From positions 248,001-312,000 of the forward strand of contig JALNYZ010000002.1 of assembly GCA_023229575.1 (NCBI GenBank): 64,000 bases of DNA, read 5' to 3'. The notes beneath the pieces are model-generated. The model saw only the letters and a list, made by a program, of their open reading frames with translations. It was not told the DNA's origin and searched no databases. The position numbers and the translations under genes are program-made. This document shows, one piece after another, positions 17,187 to 25,500 of this stretch. Within the stretch, counting starts at the first letter, position 1; every line of letters begins with the position of its first letter. This DNA comes from Prolixibacteraceae bacterium. Lineage in GTDB: Bacteria; Bacteroidota; Bacteroidia; Bacteroidales; Prolixibacteraceae.

Positions 17187-17465
17187 ATGGATTCTGATAT
17201 AAAACTCCAAAAAGAATTACTCTCTCCACCTGGCGATACAATTAAGGAAACGCTTGACACAATTGGTTTGTCTGAGTCTGAATTTGCGAAAAGGATAGGA
17301 TGGACGAGAGAAAGGTTGGACGACCTGATTGTTGGGAATGTACCAATCACGATTGAAACAGCCAGGATGCTTGAGCGGGAATTGCGGATAACGGCAAGCT
17401 TTTGGATGACCAGAGAAAAAAATTACAGGTCTGATTTGTTGGCATTGAGTCAGGTACAAAACTGA
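17187..17465 (+). CDS. HigA-like XRE-family helix-turn-helix protein
   Basis: 92 residues. Helix-turn-helix of the HigA antitoxin type: IKETLDTIGLSESEFAKRIGWTRERLDDLI, (in parts) then ITIETARMLERELRITASFWMTRE, the usual HigA tail. It starts 24 bases after hsdM on the same strand. No HigB-type toxin is found within the flanking bases on either side, so it is an orphan and may instead regulate the hsd locus. Confidence 0.8.
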   Translation: MDSDIKLQKELLSPPGDTIKETLDTIGLSESEFAKRIGWTRERLDDLIVGNVPITIETARMLERELRITASFWMTREKNYRSDLLALSQVQN

Positions 17466-17731
17466 AAATCCCATTTTTGCTACTAACCTCCCGCGTGGAA
17501 CGCAGGGTTTCGCAAAAACAGGACTATTTCATATCGAGGATTACCTCGCAATGATAGAAAGTTAACGGCAATATTGAAAAAGGTACAAACAGACGGTTTA
17601 ATTAGGAAAATATCTTTAAAAACGAAACCCGATAGCTTGAATTGCTTCAGGGGCTACCGGGAATAAGATGTATCAAAATTAGTAAAATATTCGGGAATTT
17701 TTCGAAACAAAGAGTCAAAATCCTAAACAAA
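17466..17731 (+). other. 266-bp gap without a recognisable gene
   Basis: Between the HigA-like gene and dinD there is no ORF with recognisable content. One frame from about 17573 to 17660 reads as a short, plausible-looking peptide (AILKKVQTDGLIRKIS), but it has neither a start nor length. It may be a decayed remnant; nothing firm can be said. Confidence 0.4.
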
Positions 17732-18631
17732 ATGGATAAAATTAGAATTTCACAACTAAAGACAATATTCGACGATATTGTTCATCTCATCAACAATGAA
17801 GATGACAGCGAACAGGTCGAAGTGTGGTTTGCGCGCGAATTGCAGGAAGTATTGGGCTATGCACGCTGGGAAAACTTTGTAGTGGCAATAAATCGTGCGG
17901 TTGATTCCTGTAAAACACAGCATATCAACTTGGATGACCATTTTCGTGAGGTCACGAAAATGGTCGGATTAGGTAGCGGCGCTAAACGTGAAATTAATGA
18001 TTACATGCTTACCCGCTATGCCTGTTACCTGATAACTCAAAACGGAGACCCCAAGAAAGAAGAAATTGCCTTTGCACAAAGCTATTTTGCCGTTCAAACC
18101 CGCAAAGCCGAACTGATAGAAGAACGACTGAACCTCTTATCCCGTCTCGAAACCAGGGACAAACTGCGGGCATCCGAAAAACAACTTTCGCAAAACATCT
18201 ATGAACGAGGGGTTGATGACAAGGGTTTTGGACGCATTCGTTCAAAAGGAGATACAGCGCTGTTCGGCGGACACACGACAGAAGATATGAAACAACGTCT
18301 GGGCGTGCAATCAACCAGGCCACTGGCCGATTTTCTGCCCACCCTCACCGTTGCTGCAAAAAACCTTGCAACCGAAATGACCAACTACAATGTGGAAAAC
18401 AAAGACCTCTTTGGCGAACAACCGATAACCAGGGAGCACATCCAAAATAATACCAGCGTACGTGAAATGCTTGGCAAACGTGGTATTAAGCCTGAAGAAC
18501 TTCCACCTGCCGAAGACATTAAAAAACTAGAACGCCGCGTGGCAAGCGAAGAAAAGAAAATAGAAAAAACCAGTTCCAAATTGCCCGCAAAACCAGAAGG
18601 GCTGAAACCTCCTAAAGATCAAAAACAATGA
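17732..18631 (+). CDS. dinD: DNA damage-inducible protein D (DinD family)
   Basis: 299 residues from the ATG at 17732 (MDKIRISQLKTIFDD); a longer frame upstream to 17642 lacks family similarity. Strong resemblance to E. coli DinD: WFARELQEVLGYARWENF, LDDHFREVTKMV, RYACYLITQNGDP, QSYFAVQTRKAEL and a Lys/Pro-rich tail. E. coli DinD (known) is SOS-induced and interferes with RecA filaments. DinD genes are often embedded in type I RM loci. The last four bases overlap the hsdS start (ATGA), so translation is coupled. Its role with the RM system is inference. Confidence 0.9.
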   Translation: MDKIRISQLKTIFDDIVHLINNEDDSEQVEVWFARELQEVLGYARWENFVVAINRAVDSCKTQHINLDDHFREVTKMVGLGSGAKREINDYMLTRYACYLITQNGDPKKEEIAFAQSYFAVQTRKAELIEERLNLLSRLETRDKLRASEKQLSQNIYERGVDDKGFGRIRSKGDTALFGGHTTEDMKQRLGVQSTRPLADFLPTLTVAAKNLATEMTNYNVENKDLFGEQPITREHIQNNTSVREMLGKRGIKPEELPPAEDIKKLERRVASEEKKIEKTSSKLPAKPEGLKPPKDQKQ

Positions 18632-19800
18632 GTGAGTGGAAAGAAACTTATTTGATCGATGTAACTTCAAAAATTGGCGATGGATTACATGGAACTCCTC
18701 AATACGATAATGATGGTGAGTATCATTTTATCAATGGAAATAATTTGATAAGAGGATCGATTGTGATTAAACCGGAGACGCAAAAGGTTAATAGGCAAGA
18801 ATTTGAAAAATATGCAAAACCATTATCTGATAAAACTATTTTGCTCTCTATTAATGGAACTATCGGGAATCTAGCTCTATTTAATGGTGAATCATGCATT
18901 TTGGGAAAAAGCGCTTGCTATATCAACGTAAACGAAAATGCCGAACGGAGATTCATCTACTATGTTTTCTTAAATAGGGATTTTCAAAATTTCATTGTTG
19001 AAAGCGCTACAGGTACTACAATTCCTAATGTTCCATTGAAGGGGATAAGAGAATATTCATTCAGACTTCCAACTCTCCCCGAGCAACGCGCCATCGCCTC
19101 CGTCCTCTCCGGTTTAGACGATAAAATCGACCTGCTGCACCGCCAAAACGCTACCCTGGAAGCCATGGCCGAAACGCTTTTTAGGCAGTGGTTTGTGGAG
19201 GAGGAAAAGGAGGATTGGGAAAAAATTACTCTTTTTGATGCCATTGATTTGATTGGAGGAGGAACGCCAAAAACTTCAATACCAGAATATTGGAATGGGA
19301 ATATCAAATGGCTGTCAGGTGGAGATATTGCAAACAACCATAAAAGTATAATTATATCTTCAGAGAAATCCATTACGGAATTAGGTTTAAACAGCAGTTC
19401 TGCAAAACTTTTACCCAAATTTTCGACAGTTATTTCAGCTAGAGGTACTGTCGGAAAATATTGTATTCTATCAGAACCAATGACTTTCAGCCAATCGAAT
19501 TATGGGATAAAGCCCAAATATGAAAGCTGTTTCTTCTTTACTTATTTACTAATTGCTCATTCTGTTGACGAACTTATATCGGCAGCGTATGGAAGTGTTT
19601 TTGATACGATTACAACAGATACATTCAAGGGACATTCTGTAACTCTTCCGAAACTCGATGTTATTAAAAATTTCGAAATAGAGGTAACTCCGTTATTTCA
19701 AAAAATATTGAACAACCAAACCCAAATTCGCACCCTCACAGCCCTTCAGGATACTTTGTTGCCAAAATTGATGAGCGGGGAGGTAAGGGTGGAAATATAA
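18628..19800 (+). CDS. hsdS: Type I restriction-modification system, specificity subunit
   Basis: 390 residues with two target-recognition domains separated by conserved helical spacers. The first TRD covers about 1-150, then LPTLPEQRAIASVLSGLDDKI with the long coiled spacer; the second TRD begins near EDWEKITLFDAIDLIGGGTP, and the protein ends with the second spacer (ILNNQTQIRTLTALQDTLLPKLMSGEV). It determines the bipartite DNA target; the actual sequence cannot be read from the protein. Clearly more AT-rich than hsdM, as expected for exchanged TRDs. Only one hsdS is present and no inverted partial copies. Confidence 0.95.
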   Translation: MSEWKETYLIDVTSKIGDGLHGTPQYDNDGEYHFINGNNLIRGSIVIKPETQKVNRQEFEKYAKPLSDKTILLSINGTIGNLALFNGESCILGKSACYINVNENAERRFIYYVFLNRDFQNFIVESATGTTIPNVPLKGIREYSFRLPTLPEQRAIASVLSGLDDKIDLLHRQNATLEAMAETLFRQWFVEEEKEDWEKITLFDAIDLIGGGTPKTSIPEYWNGNIKWLSGGDIANNHKSIIISSEKSITELGLNSSSAKLLPKFSTVISARGTVGKYCILSEPMTFSQSNYGIKPKYESCFFFTYLLIAHSVDELISAAYGSVFDTITTDTFKGHSVTLPKLDVIKNFEIEVTPLFQKILNNQTQIRTLTALQDTLLPKLMSGEVRVEI

Positions 19801-19803
19801 AAT

Positions 19804-20781
19804 ATGGCCAAAAGAATACGGAAATTATACTCGATAAAAGGGGAACTTTTAACAAAGTCAAGGGAAGCAATGCTTTGTTCTGTTCAAATTTTCAATAACC
19901 CTAATATTGTTTTTAAATCAGAGAGTTTCATTGTTCTTGTTACTATTTCATGGACTTATTTACTTCACGCATACTATAGAGATCAAAGGATAGATTATAG
20001 ATACTTTCGACAAGGTACTAACTCAAAAAAATATGATCGCACAGCTCTGGGTGCATACAAATATTGGGAACTTGAGAGATGCTTGAATGATGAGAATTGT
20101 CCAATAGAAAGAGTGCCAAAAGAAAATCTGCGATTTTTAATAGGTCTAAGACATGAGATTGAACATCAAATGACAACAAAAATTGATGATTATTTAAGCG
20201 CAAGATTTCAAGCATGTTGTCTCAATTACAACCATTACATCAAATCACTTTTTGGGCAAGAATATGCTATTGATAAGTATCTTTCCTTTTCTCTTCAATT
20301 TTCTTCCATTTCGGAAGAACATGCCGATCAATTGAAAGAGTTCTCTGACTTGCCCGCAAATATTTCACAATACATTGGTGGATTTGATGATTCAATTTCA
20401 GAGGATGATTATAATAATCCACAATATTCTTACCGGGTATTGTATGTGCCTAAAACGGCCAATAATAAAGGTCAGGCTGATAAGGTTATTGAGTTTATAA
20501 GTGCTGATTCACCTGAAGCAGAGGGATTAAACAGGGAATACAGAATAATAAGGGATCGTGAAAAACCCAAGTATCTACCAAGTACTGTAATTGAAAAAAT
20601 GAAAGAAAGAGGGTTTAGTCGTTTTAGTATGCACACTCATACTTGTCTTTGGCAAGACCTCGAAGCAAAAGCAAGTGGTAAGGGATTTGGAGTACAGGTA
20701 GCTAAAACCTGGTATTGGTATGAAAACTGGATAAAAGAGGCAGAAAAATACTGTATTGCAAATAGAGAAGTCATGGAATAA
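19804..20781 (+). CDS. DUF3644-type protein with an HEPN-like R-x4-H motif
   Basis: 325 residues. The N-terminal half is helical (SREAMLCSVQIFNNP; SFIVLVTISWTYLLHAYY) and contains the motif RHEIEH (Arg116, His121) in LIGLRHEIEHQMT. R-x4-6-H is the catalytic signature of HEPN ribonucleases such as PrrC/RloC and many toxins. The C-terminal half (GFSRFSMHTHTCLWQDLEA) looks like a separate DNA/RNA-binding or sensor domain. It begins 3 bases after the hsdS stop, so it is co-translated with the RM system. Similar DUF3644 genes lie in type I RM loci, known from memory. RNase activity is inference; it could act as a back-up suicide effector when restriction is inhibited. Confidence 0.72.
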   Translation: MAKRIRKLYSIKGELLTKSREAMLCSVQIFNNPNIVFKSESFIVLVTISWTYLLHAYYRDQRIDYRYFRQGTNSKKYDRTALGAYKYWELERCLNDENCPIERVPKENLRFLIGLRHEIEHQMTTKIDDYLSARFQACCLNYNHYIKSLFGQEYAIDKYLSFSLQFSSISEEHADQLKEFSDLPANISQYIGGFDDSISEDDYNNPQYSYRVLYVPKTANNKGQADKVIEFISADSPEAEGLNREYRIIRDREKPKYLPSTVIEKMKERGFSRFSMHTHTCLWQDLEAKASGKGFGVQVAKTWYWYENWIKEAEKYCIANREVME

Positions 20782-20813
20782 TATAACAGTGACTAAATAA
20801 CCACACAACATAG

Positions 20814-20845
20814 TTGATTCAGAGCACAAATATTTCGTACTTTTG
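20814..20845 (+). promoter_or_regulatory. Internal promoter before the DUF488 gene
   Basis: TTG at 20814-20816, a 21-base spacer, then TACTTTTG at 20838-20845 matching TAnnTTTG. The ATG at 20850 begins only 5 bases after the -7 element, so the transcript would be leaderless or nearly so. Confidence 0.6.
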
Positions 20846-20849
20846 TTAT

Positions 20850-21749
20850 ATGTTGTACTACAGAAGAAAAATTTTACTGGCACTATTGGAGCTGTTTAAT
20901 GGACGGCTTACGGCAAAAAGTTTACAAAAGTATTTGTTTTTGTTTACCCGTGCACAAATGGTTAGGTCCTTCGACTTTATTCCTTATCGGTATGGATGTT
21001 TTTCGTTTCAGGCCAATCAAGATTTATCTACTATGCAAAAATACGGCTATTTGGAGATTACAGATCAGCCTAATGGACGATTTATTAAACTAAAACAAAC
21101 GGAAAATTATTTAGCAATGCTCGATATTTTCGACAGGCAGGCATTAATTGAGGTTAAGGAAAATTTTGGCAAACTAAGTCAGCAGGATTTAATCAGATAT
21201 ACGTACCAGAAGTATCCTTTTTACGCTACTAAGAGTTCAATCGCTCACGAGCTGTTAAATGTGGGAGAATTAGCCCTGGTTGAAACCCAGAAAAGATCAT
21301 TCAGCGAACCACAATTATTCTGTATTGGATATGAGGGCATTTCGCTCGAATCATATATAAATAAGCTTATTATTAATGATGTGCATGTTCTGTGCGATGT
21401 TCGTAAAAATGCTTTCAGTCAAAAATATGGGTTCTCTAAAAGCCAGTTACAAAAAGCCTGTGATGGGGTTGGAATCCGTTATGTGCATGTACCAGAGCTT
21501 GGAATTGAATCAGATAAACGACAAGAATTGCACTCTCAGAATGATTATGATACGTTATTTCAGGATTACGAAAAAACAACATTAAAAAATAATTACATTG
21601 CTTTATTAAAGGTTAAGGAAATGATTGCTAAAGATAAGCGAGTTGCCTTAACTTGTTTCGAGAAAAATCCCTTGCAATGTCATCGAACGCGAGTTGCAAA
21701 TGCCTTAATGCAGTTGCCTGATATAAATTACACTTTTAAAGCACTGTAA
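20850..21749 (+). CDS. SocA/Panacea-like N-terminal domain fused to DUF488
   Basis: 299 residues. The N-terminal ~100 residues (KSLQKYLFLFTRAQ; FDFIPYRYGCFSFQANQDL) resemble SocA/Panacea (DUF4065) antitoxin-type domains. From about residue 155 a DUF488 domain follows: FCIGYEGISLESYINKL, LCDVRKNAFSQKYGFSKSQL, VPELGIES, then ALTCFEKNPLQCHRTRVA, the standard Cys/His/Arg signature. DUF488 function is unknown; Cys-His-Arg conservation suggests a small enzyme. The start at 20850 was chosen because the promoter overlaps the longer reading frame. The stop directly abuts the next ATG, so the two genes form a coupled pair inserted between hsdS and hsdR. Confidence 0.75.
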   Translation: MLYYRRKILLALLELFNGRLTAKSLQKYLFLFTRAQMVRSFDFIPYRYGCFSFQANQDLSTMQKYGYLEITDQPNGRFIKLKQTENYLAMLDIFDRQALIEVKENFGKLSQQDLIRYTYQKYPFYATKSSIAHELLNVGELALVETQKRSFSEPQLFCIGYEGISLESYINKLIINDVHVLCDVRKNAFSQKYGFSKSQLQKACDGVGIRYVHVPELGIESDKRQELHSQNDYDTLFQDYEKTTLKNNYIALLKVKEMIAKDKRVALTCFEKNPLQCHRTRVANALMQLPDINYTFKAL

Positions 21750-22583
21750 ATGGCATTAACCAAAGTTCTCATTACTGTTAAAACATATCCTGCTTTATCA
21801 GAGAAATATGATGAACTGGTATGCACTGCCGGGTTTCGTGAAGATGGCTCTTGGATACGAATATTTCCTGTACCCTTTCGAAAATTGGACTATCAAAACC
21901 GTTACGAAAAATGGCAGTGGATTGAATTGGATCTAGTGAAAAACACTTCTGACTTTCGACCCGAAAGTTATCGACCTTCTGATTTAGATAAAGAAATAAA
22001 TCTTTTAGAAAAAGTTGATACAAAAGATAATTGGGCGTTTAGAAAAGAAATTTCCTTGAAAAATATTTGTACGAACTTATCTGATCTGATCGCGGATGCA
22101 AAGAACAGGCAAAAATGTACCTCTATAGCTATAGTAAAACCTAAGACTGTTTTCGATTTTATATGGGAACCATGTGATAGAGAATGGAATAAAACGAAAT
22201 TGGATGCAATTTCTGCAAATCAGGCACAGGGCAATTTGTTTGATTTAGAGGATACAAAAACTATTTTTAATGTAGTAAATAAACTGCCATATAAATTCTC
22301 ATATGTTTTTACCACAGATGATAATGTTGAGAGAACCATTATGATTGAAGACTGGGAATTGGGTGCTTTATATTGGAAATGTCTTAAAAATGCAGGCGGT
22401 GATGAAGAAATAGCTTGCAAAAAGGTTAAAGAGAAATATTTTGATTTTATGTTCATGGAAAGAGATTTGTATTTTTTCATGGGTACAACAAAATTACATC
22501 ACTATGTTTCTCCAAGCCCATTCATAATAATTGGAGCTTTTTATCCACCCAAAATAAATACCCAACAGTTGAGTTTGTTTTGA
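21750..22583 (+). CDS. Unrecognised protein with C-terminal sliding-clamp-binding motif QLSLF
   Basis: 277 residues, no known domain recognised. The N-terminus (KVLITVKTYPALSEKYDELVCTAGF; shown in parts) continues with GSWIRIFPVPFRKL and a mixed alpha/beta body; an internal QGNLFDLED lies near residue 163. The last five residues are QLSLF, the optimal bacterial beta-clamp-binding pentapeptide (consensus QL[SD]LF). The ATG follows the DUF488 stop with no gap and the gene ends 2 bases before the hsdR ATG. Proposed role: an effector or sensor tethered to replication forks via DnaN. This is inference from one motif; the coupling to the DUF488 gene is seen directly. Confidence 0.7.
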   Translation: MALTKVLITVKTYPALSEKYDELVCTAGFREDGSWIRIFPVPFRKLDYQNRYEKWQWIELDLVKNTSDFRPESYRPSDLDKEINLLEKVDTKDNWAFRKEISLKNICTNLSDLIADAKNRQKCTSIAIVKPKTVFDFIWEPCDREWNKTKLDAISANQAQGNLFDLEDTKTIFNVVNKLPYKFSYVFTTDDNVERTIMIEDWELGALYWKCLKNAGGDEEIACKKVKEKYFDFMFMERDLYFFMGTTKLHHYVSPSPFIIIGAFYPPKINTQQLSLF

Positions 22584-22585
22584 AC

Positions 22586-25500
22586 ATGACCCGTATAACC
22601 GAAAATCATATTGAACTCCTTGCCATCCAACGCCTCGAATCACTAGGCTACCACTACCTCTATGGTCCGGATATCGCACCGGATGGTCATTCTCCTGAAC
22701 GTGATTCCTTTGAGCAGGTTTTGTTATTGGGTCGTCTTACCAAGGCCATTCGAAAAATCAATCCGGGTATTCCGGCAGAGACCCAGAATGAAGCCATCAA
22801 AACGCTGCAACGCATTGCCTCACCCGAACTGCTTGCCAACAACGAAACTTTCCACAGGCTGCTTACCGAAGGAATCCCGGTAACCAAACGCATGCAGGGC
22901 AACGACCGGGGCGACAGGGTCTGGCTGATTGATTTCAACCATCCGCATAACAATGAATTTCTGGTGGTTAACCAGTTCACCATCGTCGCCAACAACCAGA
23001 ACAAACGTCCGGATATTATCCTGTTTGTGAATGGCCTTCCGTTGGCGGTTATCGAACTCAAAAATGCCGCAGACGAAAATGCCACCTTGCACTCGGCCTT
23101 CCGGCAGATAGAGACCTACAAGGCCATTGTACCGGCGCTGTTTACCTACAATGGCTTCAATATAATTTCCGATGGGTTGGAAGCGAAGTCAGGCTCCTTG
23201 TCCGCCGGGTTCAGCCGTTTCATGGCCTGGAAAACCGCAGACGGCAAAACGGAAGCCTCCCACCTGGTCAGTCAGCTGGAGACACTAATCAGGGGAATGC
23301 TGAACAAGGAAACCCTTTTAGACCTGGTGCGCCATTTTATCGTGTTCGAAAAATCGAAGAGGGAGGACCCGAAAACCGGGATCACCACCCTTTCAACGGT
23401 GAAGATATTGGCTGCCTACCACCAATATTACGCCGTCAACCGTGCCGTCGAATCTACCCTCCGCGCATCAGGATATTCGCGTAGAGACAAGGCATGCCTT
23501 GTCTCTACAGAAGGCAACATCCAGGAATCCCCCGAAACCTACGGCCTCCCGGATGTAAAAAAACAACCCTTCGGCGACCGCAAGGGTGGCGTGGTATGGC
23601 ATACCCAGGGCAGCGGAAAATCGCTGTCGATGGTCTTCTACACCGGCAAAATCGTCCTGGCCCTCGACAATCCGACCATTTTGGTCATCACCGACCGGAA
23701 TGATCTCGACGATCAGCTGTTCGGCACTTTTGCCGATTCCAAACAGCTACTCCGGCAGGAACCCGTCCAGGCAGAAGACCGGAACCAGTTGCGGGAGCTG
23801 CTCAAAGTGGCCTCCGGCGGGGTGATCTTTACCACCATCCAGAAATTCCAGCCGGAGGAGGGGAATGTCTATGAACAGCTTTCCGACCGCAAAAACATTG
23901 TAGTCATCGCCGACGAAGCCCACCGCACCCAGTATGGTTTCAGCGCGAAGACCATCGATGCCAAAGACGGGCAGGGCAACGTGGTAGGGAAGAAGATCGT
24001 TTATGGCTTTGCCAAATACATGCGCGACGCGCTGCCCAATGCCACCTACCTGGGTTTTACCGGAACGCCCATCGAAAATACCGATGTCAATACGCCGGCC
24101 GTTTTCGGCAACTATGTCGACATCTACGATATCGCCCAGGCCGTAGAGGACGGGGCTACCGTCCGGATCTATTACGAAAGCCGGTTGGCCAAAGTGAACC
24201 TGAGCGAAGAGGGAAGGAGGCTGGTAGAAGAACTTGACTCCGAGCTTGATCAGGAAGATGTACAGACGCCAGGCATGGCGTCTCTGTCTCCTAATTCCAA
24301 TGCCCAGAAAGCCAAAGCCAAATGGACCCAGCTCGAAGCATTGGTCGGCAGTGAGAACAGGATAGCCAACATCGCAAAGGACATTGTTACCCATTTCGGT
24401 CAGCGGCAGGAGGTCTTTGAAGGAAAAGGGATGATCGTGACCATGAGCCGCCGGATTGCAGCCGATCTGTACGAGGCAATTGTCGCCCTAAAGCCCGAAT
24501 GGCATTCTGCTGATCTGAGCAAAGGCGCCATCAAGGTGGTGATGACCTCCGCCTCATCCGATGGTCCGAAGATTTCGAAGCACCATACCTCCAAGGAGCA
24601 GCGCAGGGCCCTGGCCGAGCGGATGAAACATCCTGAGGATGAGTTGAAGCTGGTCATTGTCCGCGACATGTGGCTAACCGGCTTTGACGCTCCCAGTCTG
24701 CACACCCTCTACATTGACAAACCGATGCAGGGGCACAACCTGATGCAGGCCATTGCGCGGGTGAACAGGGTTTACCTGGATAAACCGGGAGGGCTGATCG
24801 TCGATTACCTGGGCATTGCTGCCGATCTGAAGAAAGCACTCTCTTTCTATGCCGATTCGGGCGGGAAGGGTGATCCGACCATTCTTCAGGAGCAGGCGGT
24901 GCAGCTGATGCTGGAGAAACTGGAGGTGGTTTCGCAGCTATTCCACAATTTTGCCTATGAACACTATTTTGAGGCGGAAACATCGCAAAAATTATCAATG
25001 ATTCTGGCTGCAGAAGAACATATTTTAGGGCTGGACGAGGGCAAAAAGCGGTACATCAACGAAGTTACGGCCCTTTCCAGAGCTTTTGCCATTGCCATTC
25101 CGCACGATCAGGCGATGGATGCCAAAGATGAAGTCTCCTTCTTCCAGGCAGTGAAAGCCCGGCTGGCCAAGTTTGACGCCACCGGCATGGGTCGAACCGA
25201 CGAGGAGATCGAAACGACCATCCGGCAGGTGATCGACAAGGCGCTGGTCTCGGAAAAGGTAATTGATGTTTTTGATGCGGCAGGGATCAAAAAGCCGGAT
25301 ATTTCTATTCTTTCAGAGGAATTTCTGATGGAGTTGAAGGGGATGGAGCACAAGAACATTGCCCTCGAAGTACTTAAAAAATTGTTGAACGAAGAGATCA
25401 AATCGAGGGCCAAAAAGAACCTGGTAAAGAGCAAAACCCTGATGGTGATGCTCGAAGATGCCATCAAAAGGTACCATGCCAAAATTTTGACTGCAGCCGA

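Noticed and set aside
17187..17465. A HigBA toxin-antitoxin pair
   Set aside because: Only the HigA-like part exists; the flanking bases contain no HigB-type ORF on either strand.
17573..17660. Remnant gene between HigA-like and dinD
   Set aside because: Only about 30 plausible codons without start, domain or homology; too weak to call.
18628..19800. Invertible hsdS phase-variation system
   Set aside because: Only one hsdS, with no inverted partial copies and no recombinase nearby.
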